Source: Kribbella rubisoli (GTDB lineage Bacteria > Actinomycetota > Actinomycetes > Propionibacteriales > Kribbellaceae). From it: a DNA stretch of 64,000 nucleotides. How positions within the stretch are numbered: the stretch's first letter is position 1; each line of letters starts with the position of its first letter. The position numbers were made by a program, and so were the translations under genes. Under the pieces are notes generated by a model, which was not told where the DNA came from, did no database searches, and was given only the letters and a program-made list of their open reading frames with translations. The stretch covers positions 496,001 through 560,000 of the forward strand of contig NZ_SHKR01000014.1 of NCBI RefSeq assembly GCF_004217145.1. Direction: 5' to 3'. Shown here in pieces: positions 25,936 through 35,300 of this stretch.

Positions 25936-27036
25936 ATGACGACGCTGAGCCTGCAGGCACTGAACCGTGCCACGCTCGACCGCCAATGGCTGCTCGAACG
26001 CCACGACGCCACCGCCCTCGAAGCGATCGAGCACCTGGCCGGCATGCAGGCCCAGGCCCCGCTCGCGCCGTACGTCGGCCTCTGGACCCGGCTGAAGGAC
26101 TTCCAGCCTGCTGAACTCGTCAAGCTCCTGGAGGACCGCCAGGCCGTCCGCGGTTCGTTGATGCGGGCAACCATCCACCTGGTCTCGAGCCGCGACTTCC
26201 TCGCCTTCCGGCCGCTCATCCAGCCCCGCCTGGACCGCGAGATCTACCAGAACATCACCTACGGCCGGCACCGCCTCGAGGGCCTCGACATGGACGCCGT
26301 ACTCCAAGCCGGCATCGACCGCATGACCGAGAGCCCCGCTACGGCCGTCCAACTCCGCGAGCACCTCGCCAAACTCTGGCCCGACCGCGAACCCGCCGCC
26401 CTGGCCCACGCCGTCCGCTGCCTCCTCCCCACCATCCAGATCCCACCCCGAGGCATCTGGAACAAAGGCGGCAACCCCACCATGACCACCGCCGACCTCT
26501 GGCTCAACTCCCCCATCACCACCAAGCCCTCCGCAGAAGCCTTGGTACTCCGCTACCTAGCCGCCTACGGCCCCGCGACCGTAGCCGACGCCCAAACCTG
26601 GTCCGGTCTCACCCACCTGGCCGAAATCTTCGACCGCCTGGACCTCCGCACCTACACCACCCCCGACTCCAACCGCCCCCTCTACGACCTCCCCGACATC
26701 CCCCTCCCACCCGAAGACACCGAACCCCCCACCCGCTTCCTCCCCGAATACGACAACCTCCTCCTCTCCCACGCCGACCGCACCCGCTTCTCCCCCACCC
26801 CTACCCCCACTTCCCTCCCCCTACAAACCCTCCTAACCAAAGGCACAATCCTCCACAACGGCTACACCAAAGCCCTATGGACCCAATCCAAATCCAAAAC
26901 CCAAACCACCCTACAAATAGCCCCCACCACCAAGCTCTCCCACCAAGCCTGGCAATCAATCGAGTCAGAAGCCCACAACCTCCTAACCTTCACAAACCCC
27001 AACGCCACCCACACCATCACCCGCACCGACACCTGA
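25936..27036 (+). CDS. winged-helix DNA-binding domain protein (HTH_42/AlkX-like)
   Basis: 366-residue member of the HTH_42 (YcaQ/AlkZ-like) family, recognised by LNRATLDRQWLL, LAGMQAQAPLAPYVGLW and RGSLMRATIHLVS. Relatives include DNA glycosylases such as AlkZ/AlkX that act on crosslinked or alkylated DNA; the usual catalytic QxQ/QxD-type motif may correspond to MQAQ. Glycosylase activity is possible, not shown. The ATG at 25936 has GGAGAGG upstream and a TAGCGT -10 box at 25901. The last 600 bases are almost free of G on the coding strand and use codons such as CTA, AAA, CAA and ATA that neighbours avoid. Confidence 0.85.
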   Translation: MTTLSLQALNRATLDRQWLLERHDATALEAIEHLAGMQAQAPLAPYVGLWTRLKDFQPAELVKLLEDRQAVRGSLMRATIHLVSSRDFLAFRPLIQPRLDREIYQNITYGRHRLEGLDMDAVLQAGIDRMTESPATAVQLREHLAKLWPDREPAALAHAVRCLLPTIQIPPRGIWNKGGNPTMTTADLWLNSPITTKPSAEALVLRYLAAYGPATVADAQTWSGLTHLAEIFDRLDLRTYTTPDSNRPLYDLPDIPLPPEDTEPPTRFLPEYDNLLLSHADRTRFSPTPTPTSLPLQTLLTKGTILHNGYTKALWTQSKSKTQTTLQIAPTTKLSHQAWQSIESEAHNLLTFTNPNATHTITRTDT

Positions 27037-27089
27037 CTCAGGTATCGTTCTCCTGTCGGCGGAGGTGCGCTAACACCGTTGATACCGAC

Positions 27090-27135
27090 GAGACCGCGGC
27101 GCATTTTCGGATCCGACTCCGTGCGCCGCGGTCTC
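27090..27135. terminator. bidirectional terminator between the winged-helix gene and the Tcp-like operon
   Basis: Perfect 14-base inverted repeat (27090-27103 and 27122-27135) with an 18-base loop, placed between convergent genes that end at 27036 and 27166. Confidence 0.85.
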
Positions 27136-27165
27136 TTGCCTCCTCAGGCCAGAATCGACTCCACG

Positions 27166-28215
27166 TCAGCCCCATGCGGCGGGTGGAATTCCGCCTGCTT
27201 GCTCGAGTGTGTGCACGCGCTCCACCAACGACGGCGTGCTCGACATCACCTGCGCTCGACGGCTGCTCTCGCGACCCAGGTCCTGTTGATGCTGCATCTG
27301 CCATCCGTACAAGACTTGCACCAAGGTGGCGCCGTACCCGAGCATGGCCGCCTTTCGGTCAGCCTCCTTGACATGCCAGCGATTGAGCCAGGCAAGGAAG
27401 GGCGGGGCGATAAATGGAGTGAGAAAGAGAATCGGCCAGATATACCCGTGGCCGAAGGTGAACGCCGCAAGCACAATGCCGGCGTACGCCATGATCATGA
27501 AGCCGCCGATGATGCATCCAAGAGCAGGCACGCGTCTCATCAGGCGCGCGACCGCGCGTACGACGATCAACCCACATCGAGCCGGGATCGAGTACCAGAA
27601 GTTGACCAGGCTCAGCCACGCCCGCCCGCCGAGGTGGTGACTCAACTCGTGAGCCAAAGCCGCTTCCAGGTGCTGCGGAGGCAGGGTGTAGAGCGACCAT
27701 CGCGTAACCGCGACGGTGTGCCCGGGAGTTGGTGTCGCACTAACCTCGTCCGACTCCTGAATCCACAATGAGAACCGTCGATCAGGCACACCGGCTCGGC
27801 CGAGAAGGTGCTGCCAAGCCGGGCCCAGCCTCTGCTGCTCAACAAGCGTCGGTCGGCGCAGTCGGAAAAGGTACTTCGCCAGCAGTTCCTCGGTTGACGG
27901 CAGCAGGATCATGGCACCGGACAGGATCCAGAGTGCGATCACGATCCAGCCCCACTTGAATCCGATCGCACCTGCGATCCAAATGACGAGAACCAGGCTC
28001 CAGAAGAACCACGGAACGGCCGACAACAAGGCCGTCCAGGCCGAGGCCTCGGGCAAGTTGCGTGGCCGAGATTGAGAGTGTCCACCGGCAGGACCGGGCA
28101 ACTGAGGCTGTGGCTGTGGCTGGTTGTAGCCTCGCGCGCCGGGATAGGGCGGCACCGGGCCGGGCCTGGACCCCTCACCACCACTCTGGTCGTAGGGTTC
28201 ACCGGGGCCGGTCAT
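27166..28215 (-). CDS. M48-type membrane zinc protease
   Basis: 349-residue protein. A Pro/Gln/Gly-rich cytoplasmic N-terminus (1-55) is followed by two membrane segments (about 62-104). Then comes a peptidase M48 domain with HELSH (189-193), plus two more hydrophobic segments (about 230-275). M48 enzymes (HtpX, Oma1) cut membrane proteins. I place the start at an ATG with AGGAG 9 bases upstream; an in-frame ATG at 28257, three bases after the stop of the preceding gene, is possible too. It is the last gene of the Tcp-like run, so it may process a component or substrate of that apparatus (inference). Confidence 0.78.
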   Translation of the reverse strand: MTGPGEPYDQSGGEGSRPGPVPPYPGARGYNQPQPQPQLPGPAGGHSQSRPRNLPEASAWTALLSAVPWFFWSLVLVIWIAGAIGFKWGWIVIALWILSGAMILLPSTEELLAKYLFRLRRPTLVEQQRLGPAWQHLLGRAGVPDRRFSLWIQESDEVSATPTPGHTVAVTRWSLYTLPPQHLEAALAHELSHHLGGRAWLSLVNFWYSIPARCGLIVVRAVARLMRRVPALGCIIGGFMIMAYAGIVLAAFTFGHGYIWPILFLTPFIAPPFLAWLNRWHVKEADRKAAMLGYGATLVQVLYGWQMQHQQDLGRESSRRAQVMSSTPSLVERVHTLEQAGGIPPAAWG

Positions 28216-28259
28216 TGGACGCTTCTCCTCGGGGTTGGGCGGGTTGGGTCCGTTCATTA

Positions 28260-29405
28260 TCAGTACAGGGACACGTGGACGTGGTCGAAGTGGCCGCCGG
28301 TGGCGTCGGTTGGGTTGTAGACGCCGCCGCCGTTGTACGGGATCCAGGTGCCGCGGCGGGCGGACCAGATCTTGCCGTACCAGATCACGTAGTGCACGCC
28401 TGTCTGTCCGGCGGTGGTCACGGCCCAGTTCGCGATCTGGTCGCCGCGGGCGCGAGCGGGCGCGGACTGTCTGGCGTCTGTGCCGACCATGACGTCACAT
28501 GCCAGGCCGCGAGGGTGGTCGCTGGTCGGATTCCATGCGTGCGCGTCCCAGCAGCTCATGCTCAAGTTGCCGAGATTCTTGCGCGCCGCCGCGACCCAGG
28601 CCGCCGTACGCGGCGTCACCAAACCACCGGTACCAGTCGGATCTGTGACGGTCGCCTTCTGCTGTGGCCAGACGCCGTTGACCGGCTTGCCTGCGGTCAA
28701 TCCGCCCGACTGACCGCAGTTGTCGTCGTCCTGCAATCCATCGACGACTGACCCACCGGCCGGCGCGCCGGTGCGACCGGCGTACGGGTTCCCAGCTCTG
28801 GTCAGATCGATGCCGGCTGCAGAGGCGATCTCGCGGGCCTCTTGCTCGCGTACGGCGTACCTGTCAGGGAACGCGGATACCTGGACTGCCTGAGCAGCAT
28901 CACCTAGCGCCATCGAGGGCCAGCCATTGATGTCCACGAGTCCGGGCGGATCTGGCGCCTGGGAGCCGCCGAAGAACGCGTTGGCGGCGTACCGCGGATT
29001 CATAATCTGAAGCCGCGACCCCCAGCCCGCCGCGGGTCGCTGCTGGAACAGACCGACCGAGTCGGCGTCGCCGTAGGTGAGGTTCTGGAGATCTGACTCG
29101 ACCAATGCCGTCATCAAAGCGATCAGCGTCGCTTTGCCCGGTAGGCCTCGCTGCACGGCGACGCTGTCGATCAGTTTGGCGAAAGCGACCTGCGTCGTAC
29201 GAAGTGGCCCGCTGGGCTTAGGGTCGCCGCCCTGGCCGGGAAGTCCGACGGGGCAAGCAGCCTGGTTCGTCGTACCGCCACCGAACGGAGCAAGCATCAG
29301 CAGGCTTGCGACCCCGATGACCGCCAGCGCGGCCGCACCTTTGGCAGCCCACCCTCGCCCGACGACCGACAGGAGCCCATGACCGAGATCACGCTCGTCG
29401 AACAT
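28260..29405 (-). CDS. membrane-anchored cell-wall hydrolase of the Tcp-like system (TcpG-like role)
   Basis: 381-residue protein with one N-terminal membrane helix (22-40). An all-alpha lytic-transglycosylase-like region follows (about 65-215; ALVESDLQNL, DSVGLFQQRP). The C-terminal domain (about 270-381) carries SDHPRGLACDVM and GHFDHVHVS, the metal-binding layout of the M15/ARB_07466-type peptidoglycan hydrolase domain. Type IV secretion systems need such an enzyme to open the wall; in pCW3 that job is done by TcpG. GGAGG precedes the ATG. It follows the VirB8-like gene by 15 bases. Confidence 0.8.
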   Translation of the reverse strand: MFDERDLGHGLLSVVGRGWAAKGAAALAVIGVASLLMLAPFGGGTTNQAACPVGLPGQGGDPKPSGPLRTTQVAFAKLIDSVAVQRGLPGKATLIALMTALVESDLQNLTYGDADSVGLFQQRPAAGWGSRLQIMNPRYAANAFFGGSQAPDPPGLVDINGWPSMALGDAAQAVQVSAFPDRYAVREQEAREIASAAGIDLTRAGNPYAGRTGAPAGGSVVDGLQDDDNCGQSGGLTAGKPVNGVWPQQKATVTDPTGTGGLVTPRTAAWVAAARKNLGNLSMSCWDAHAWNPTSDHPRGLACDVMVGTDARQSAPARARGDQIANWAVTTAGQTGVHYVIWYGKIWSARRGTWIPYNGGGVYNPTDATGGHFDHVHVSLY

Positions 29406-29420
29406 CGCAGTCCTCCGCCG

Positions 29421-30344
29421 TCACGGTCCCGTACCGCCGGACACGTCGCTGATGACCCACTGACCGTTCTGGTTTGCCAGCGTGATGAGCAGCGGTACGT
29501 CGAACCGCTGAGCGTGCTTGCCGGTGACGTCGATAGTGACCTTGACGAAGCGGGTGATGCGGCTCGGAGTGTCGACCGGAGCCTCCGCATTTGCAGGTGG
29601 AGCAGTGACCGGAGCTGCGAGAACCGTCGACTTACCGCCATCGCTCTTGAGCGCTTCGTACGTCGGATCTCCCGCGGCGGTGAAGCTCGACGCCACCTCG
29701 GAGGTCATGTATTTCGCGCATTTCGCCACGAGTGCGGCGTACGTCTCCGTTGCCGGGTCGCGGGTGTAGAAGGCTCGCGCCCACGCGCTGACGACATCGG
29801 TCGCCATAGCTGTCGCCTCGGCTGCCGGTCGTTGAGTCTCGGGCGGCGGAGTGGTGAGGTCCGAGCTCGCGGGAGCGACGGGTTCGTTCGACTGGGTCGA
29901 CGGCGCAGTCGGGAGCACGACCGAGCGACCAGGTGTCAGCAAGCTGATCGGGGCTCCGTCGTCCTTGTTCTTGCCGCCCAGCAGCCGCGGCAGTCCACCG
30001 CCGACACCGAGGATGACCACGATCAGGATGACGACCAGGACCACAATGGCCGCGGGGCTCGTCGGTTCGGCCTGGCGCTGATTGCGTAGCCAGGCCATGC
30101 GCTGCACATGATCATCACGACGCCAGTTCTTCTTCGCACGGCGCCGGTCGCGACCGTGGAGATCGTCCAACTCTTCCGGGTAGTCGTAGTCGTTGCTCAT
30201 CAGCGAGCGCCAGCCCTCAGGGGCATCAGGGCGCGGCTGACCTTCCCGACCGTCCGTTTTCGGCCCGGTCGGGTCAGGTGCGCGATGCCGCGACTGACTG
30301 GCGCCTTCCCGGCGGTCGTGCGGCGATTTGGGTTTCCGGGCCAT
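29421..30344 (-). CDS. bitopic membrane protein, VirB8/NTF2-like, of the Tcp-like system
   Basis: 307-residue protein: a charged, disordered N-terminus (1-95) with acidic and Arg-rich blocks, one membrane helix (about 98-120), a Pro/Ser linker, and an external domain of about 130 residues (from ATAMATDVVSAWARAFYTRD to the end, with WVISDVSGG) that looks like the NTF2-like fold of VirB8/TcpC. The residue pattern is weak, so this rests on topology and context. It starts 6 bases after the stop of the TcpH-like gene. With the TcpC-like protein it would be a second VirB8-like subunit in the same operon. Confidence 0.65.
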   Translation of the reverse strand: MARKPKSPHDRREGASQSRHRAPDPTGPKTDGREGQPRPDAPEGWRSLMSNDYDYPEELDDLHGRDRRRAKKNWRRDDHVQRMAWLRNQRQAEPTSPAAIVVLVVILIVVILGVGGGLPRLLGGKNKDDGAPISLLTPGRSVVLPTAPSTQSNEPVAPASSDLTTPPPETQRPAAEATAMATDVVSAWARAFYTRDPATETYAALVAKCAKYMTSEVASSFTAAGDPTYEALKSDGGKSTVLAAPVTAPPANAEAPVDTPSRITRFVKVTIDVTGKHAQRFDVPLLITLANQNGQWVISDVSGGTGP

Positions 30345-30350
30345 CCGACA

Positions 30351-32378
30351 TCACCTACGCGTCGGCACGTGCACCGTCACGCCGTCCTTGGTGACAGCCG
30401 AGTATTCCCGGAACCTCCGCGGCTGTGACGTCGACGCCTTCCGCCGAACTCGTTGTCCCTTCGGCGGCCCTTCGCGCAGGCTCGCGGAGTGCGTGTGTGC
30501 ACGCGGCTCGTAGCGGACATCATTGGAAGGCACCGGAATGGGCCGCCGCGAATGACGAGCCTTCTGCGCGTCACCACTGGCTCGACGTGCTCCTCCCGAC
30601 GAGGAGTTGGTCGTCGCTGCGACTCCCGCACTTGTGACCGTGATCGTCGGACGCTTGTCAGCATCCTTCGATTGCGAACGCGCGCGAGCGAGGTTGAGGC
30701 CCGAGGTTGTACGGCTGGGTGTGGCTGCGGAAGCGAGTCGACCAGCCGCTCCGCCAGCAGCACCAGCAGCCGCCGCATGCTGACCACCGGGACCGGCCCC
30801 GCTCGGGCTTCCAGCCGCTCCATCCATGCGGCGACCACCCATGCCCGAGGTGAGCTCATGCGGCGAACTACCAGCCGAACCCCGCCCCAGAGAACCAACC
30901 ACAGGAGCCTGCCGATACACCCGAACAGACGAGACCCGTTGAGAAGCAGGCTCCGTCGTCCGGATGCGATCCCGACTCCGCTCCGTAGGTGCCGGCGCTG
31001 CACCCCGACTGCTCAGGGCACCCATGACCCGCTTGACCGCACTCATCGCGCCACGACGCGCAAGCCCGCCCAACATGATGCTGCCGGCACCAGGCCGCAT
31101 CATCGTCGTGAGGCTATCCAGCAAACGCCGCAGCCGGAATCCGACGATCAACACGACAATTGCCAGTCCGGTAACGGGCAGCCAACCCAACGGGCCGGTC
31201 AACGTGAACACAGCCGTGACAAGGGTCAGTGCAGTTCCGAAGACAAGCATCGCCAGGAAGGACTGCAGGACAAGGCCTACAAGTGCCTCGAACCAGTTCA
31301 ATCCCCATTGGCGAGGACGACCGGGGATGATCCAAAGACAAGCGAAGAACACCCCGACGACAAGAAGCAACAGTGCCCCAATGAACGCCATCAGAGCCGT
31401 GAAAGCCAAGGCGATGTTCAGGAACCCGAACAGTGTGGCAGCGATCGCGGCAAGCATGACGACGGCTGTACGTCCGAATGGGTTGTCGCCCTTGACCCAC
31501 TTCACAGTTGGAGCGTCATCGCCGCCCTCGGCAGGAACGATTACCTTGTTGACGTAGTCCTTCCGGGCGTCCGCGCTGACACCGACGTCGAGCATGCCCT
31601 TCCCGTAACGCTCGCACGCCGAGATCGATCCGAACTCTGCGATGCACCAAGGCGTCACCGCGAATCCCCGCCAACTCGCGTCGGCCGATTTTCGCAGCAA
31701 GGTGTCTCTAGCTGTGCCGGTGAAACCCGGCTCGGGCCACGGAATCGGACTCTGAATCGTTGGCCCTAAGGCATCTGACGATGCGCTCATCACTGCACCT
31801 GCCCCGAGCTGACGCGCACCGTCGACTCCGCGCAACCAAGTTGCCGGTGCCACTGCGAAGCTGACGCTCAGCACACCCGCAACGAGAACCCAAACCATTT
31901 GGCCAAGGGCGCTGCCTGTGGCCCGACGCTGCGTGTAGGCAGCTACCGCACCGAATGCCAGAGCTGACGGTAACAACCATCCGACGAGTTGCGTGCCTGT
32001 AGCACCGATCGTTGTGGCGGTTGCATCGGTGAGTGGCTTGACGTCGGTGAATGAGAACAGCCACCAACCGACAGAGATCGCCGCGCGGGTTATCGCCAGG
32101 ATGTACATCATGACGATGTAGGCGTACCCGTTGAAGATCATGTTGAAGGTGTCGGTCAGACCCGTGTCGAAATCCAAGCCGTAATTCATCGGGCTGTACT
32201 GCTCGAACAGGGTTCGGGTGTCGCCGTGGGTTAGGTCGGGGGTGGGCAGGAGGTCGGCGAAGCCGGTGGGGTTGGTGGGGCCTTGGTTTGGGTCGGCGGC
32301 TAGGGCTACCTGGGCTGTGATTATGAAGGAGATCGAGAGGACCGTGGCCGCGGTTCTGAGGCGGCGGGGCCACCTCAT
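30351..32378 (-). CDS. polytopic channel protein of the Tcp-like system (TcpH/VirB6/TrbL-like)
   Basis: 675-residue protein. A signal-like N-terminal segment (LRTAATVLSISFIITAQVAL) is followed by two clusters of membrane helices (about residues 80-185 and 305-425). A cytoplasmic tail of some 245 residues follows, rich in Arg, Ser, Ala and Gly. This arrangement is that of VirB6/TcpH, the inner-membrane pore of type IV secretion systems. The ATG overlaps the stop of the ATPase gene as ATGA. The first 55 codons share the G-poor coding strand of the ATPase tail next to them. Confidence 0.78.
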   Translation of the reverse strand: MRWPRRLRTAATVLSISFIITAQVALAADPNQGPTNPTGFADLLPTPDLTHGDTRTLFEQYSPMNYGLDFDTGLTDTFNMIFNGYAYIVMMYILAITRAAISVGWWLFSFTDVKPLTDATATTIGATGTQLVGWLLPSALAFGAVAAYTQRRATGSALGQMVWVLVAGVLSVSFAVAPATWLRGVDGARQLGAGAVMSASSDALGPTIQSPIPWPEPGFTGTARDTLLRKSADASWRGFAVTPWCIAEFGSISACERYGKGMLDVGVSADARKDYVNKVIVPAEGGDDAPTVKWVKGDNPFGRTAVVMLAAIAATLFGFLNIALAFTALMAFIGALLLLVVGVFFACLWIIPGRPRQWGLNWFEALVGLVLQSFLAMLVFGTALTLVTAVFTLTGPLGWLPVTGLAIVVLIVGFRLRRLLDSLTTMMRPGAGSIMLGGLARRGAMSAVKRVMGALSSRGAAPAPTERSRDRIRTTEPASQRVSSVRVYRQAPVVGSLGRGSAGSSPHELTSGMGGRRMDGAAGSPSGAGPGGQHAAAAGAAGGAAGRLASAATPSRTTSGLNLARARSQSKDADKRPTITVTSAGVAATTNSSSGGARRASGDAQKARHSRRPIPVPSNDVRYEPRAHTHSASLREGPPKGQRVRRKASTSQPRRFREYSAVTKDGVTVHVPTRR

Positions 32379-35300
32379 GCGACGTGCTCCTTGTTGCCGG
32401 TGGGGCGGTCTGGGTCGGGGGTGGGGTCGTCGGGGTGGGCGGGGTACATGGCTTCGTTGTAGGCGGCCTCGTCGGCTTCTTGGTCGTAGACCTCGTCGGG
32501 GCCGATCGGGGAGTCGTGGCGGAGGGTGGGGCGGGGGTCCTGGCCGTTGGAATGAGGGTGGCCGGTTTCGAGGGCGTGGTCCTGGCCGTTGGGGGTTGGT
32601 GGGTGGCCGTTTTGCTGGGCTACCGGGGTTTCGTCTGCCGGCGAGGGCGTGGGAGCGTAGGTCGGTCCGGGGGCGGGGGGACCTGACTGCGCTTGCTGTG
32701 ATGCAGATTGGAACGGTGCGCTCGGTTGGGCCGGTGATTGCTGGGCCTGAGGCGCGGGGTGCTGCGGGGCCTTGGGGCGGGACGGGGCGGCGCCGTTCGG
32801 TGAGGCAGGTACGCCGTTCTGAGGCGCGGCGAGGGTGCCGTTATAGGACGTGTGGCCGTCCGGGGCGGTGGGAGTGCCTCGGTAGGACGTGGCGTCGCTG
32901 GGTACGGCGGGAGCGCCGTAGGACGCGTCACCGTTGGGCGCGGCCGGCCGGCCGCCGTTAGGCGCCGCGGGAGGGCCGGCGTTAGGTGCGGCGGGAGGGC
33001 CGGCGTAGGACGGGTTGCCGTTTGAGGTGCCGTTGTGCGATGGGGCGTCCTGGTACGTCGGCGCTTGGGTGTGGGCTTCGGATTGGGCGGTGGCGGTGGC
33101 GGCTGGTTCGAAGTGGGGGTCGTCTTCGGCGAAGGGGTCTTCGGGGGCGGCCGCGGGGAGGGCGGGTTGGGTGGGGGTGTTGGCGTGTTCGGATTCGGGG
33201 GTGGTGCGGAGGAGGGCTGCTACCTGCTGGCTGGGGATGTCGATCTGGACGGTGGCTACTTCGTCCCAGCGGTCGCGCATGATGCAGTGGCCGTGGCGGA
33301 TGGATTTGCCGTTGGCGGCGGTGTTGATGCCGCGGACCAGGGTTTGGTACGGCGCGGTCTGCGGGCGGCCCAGGAGCTCGAGGAGCGAGTCGACCTGCTC
33401 GCGGGAACGCAGGCTGAAGGCGAAGAGGGTCGTGATCTGCTCGACCAGACCGGGAAGCTTCAAGATCGACGCCGGGTCCTGGGTGTCCAGGACGAGTGAG
33501 GCGCCGAGTGCACGGCCGACACGGGCGATGTAGTCCAGGAAGGACGCGCCGTCCGGGGTCTTGGTCAGCAGGTGGACCTCGGGGACGATGACGACCTTCG
33601 AGCGGCCGCGGAACTCGCGGCGGCCCGTCGTACGGACCATCCAGGCGAGGCAGCCGCGGAGGCAGGCCATGCCGACGCGTTCGATCGGGGACCAGGACTC
33701 GGGCGCCGACTCGGGGGACGGCAGCGTGAGGCCGGGCATCTGCACGACCCAGAGACCTGGGTTCGTGGTGAGGGACGAGAGGCCGGACGGCGGGCCGGCG
33801 ACGACCGAGCCGAGACCGGTCTCGACCAGGTCGCGCAGGGCGAAGCCCACCGTACGCACGGTCTCCGAGTCGGAAGCGCACAACCGCTGGATGACGCCCC
33901 ACGAGGACGGATCAGGCGACTGGATCTCGGCGCGGGTCGCGGCCATGACCGGAGCCTCGGCCGCACCACGCAGATGCGGCGGCAGCAGAAGCATCAGCTG
34001 CGAAGGCGCCTGCAGCAGCGCATCGTCAACAGGCAGCACGCGCAGCAGGTCTGCAGCGCCGGAGAACTGTGCGGTGATCTCAATGACAGCAGTCGGTACG
34101 CCGTACTCAGCGGCGACCGCCGACACACCCGCGGCATCGCCCTTCAGGTCCAGCAACGGGACCCAAGCGCCGGCAAACGCGGAGTCCAGACCGCCCAGCA
34201 TCGCCGCAGTCGTCTTGCCTCGACCGGACCGGCCCAGGAAGAGCGTCGTCGTCGCGTCACCAAGAGCAGAACCAGCAGCCGCGTCGAACCGCACCAGACC
34301 AGGCGTCGACCCGGTCAGATAGCCGATAGCCGGACCGGTCGCGTCACCGATCGACGCACCGCCCCAGAACCAGGATCCGAAGAACGCAGTCGACTCCCGC
34401 ACATGCCCGAGGTCCGGCACGCGCAACTGGTCACCCGGCAAGGACTCCAGCCACAGGTCGCGCTGCTCGTCAGCACCGGCGGCCACAGTGATGCCACGGT
34501 CCGCGTAGTGCGCGATCACCGCGTCTACATAAGCTTCCAGGTCCTCACGCGTGTCCGCGCTGACCAGCAACCGCGGGTGATCCTCGACCAGCGTCAGACC
34601 ACTGCGGTTGATGTCGCGCTTGACCTCACGCATGACACGCTCGGTCTCCACGATCTCGTCGGCGGTCTCCTCCGCCGTACCCTTCGCGGCCGAACGGCGC
34701 TGCTCCTTCGCGCTCTTCCGGGTCTCGTCGACCAGGTGGCGCGCAGTCTTCTTCGTCAGCACCCGGAAACGCACAGACGCCTCGACAGTGACGTCGATTT
34801 CCTCACCGTCGTCGTCGATCGCCTTGATCTCCGACAGCGTCCGCAGCCACTCCCCCGCCCCCGGAGTCTCGAGCTCCTCGGGGAAGTCGGTCATGGCCAG
34901 GACAGTCGTGTACGCCGCGATCTGCCCACGCGTGTCGTAGATCCGCAGGTGATCGGTGTACGGCACCACGCGCCCCGACGTCAGCCGAGCCAGCGACGCA
35001 CCCGTGATCAGACCACGCCGCGGCGCCGCGACCGCACCGCGATGCATCTCCCGGCTGATCAGCCAGGAGATCACCTCGGCGGGCGCGGTGTGCGCGCGCC
35101 AGACCGTCGAGCCGAGCTGACGAGCGAGCTTGCGCACCCGCTCGTCCAGGTGCGCGAGCTCGCGCGCACTGACCCGCCACGACGTCGTACCAAGAGCGTC
35201 GCTGATCGATCCGCGCACCTGCGCGGTCGCCCGCGGGTCACGGTCACTCAGATGTACGCCGAGCGCGACGTACCGCTCAGGCATCCGCATCTCGTCGATC

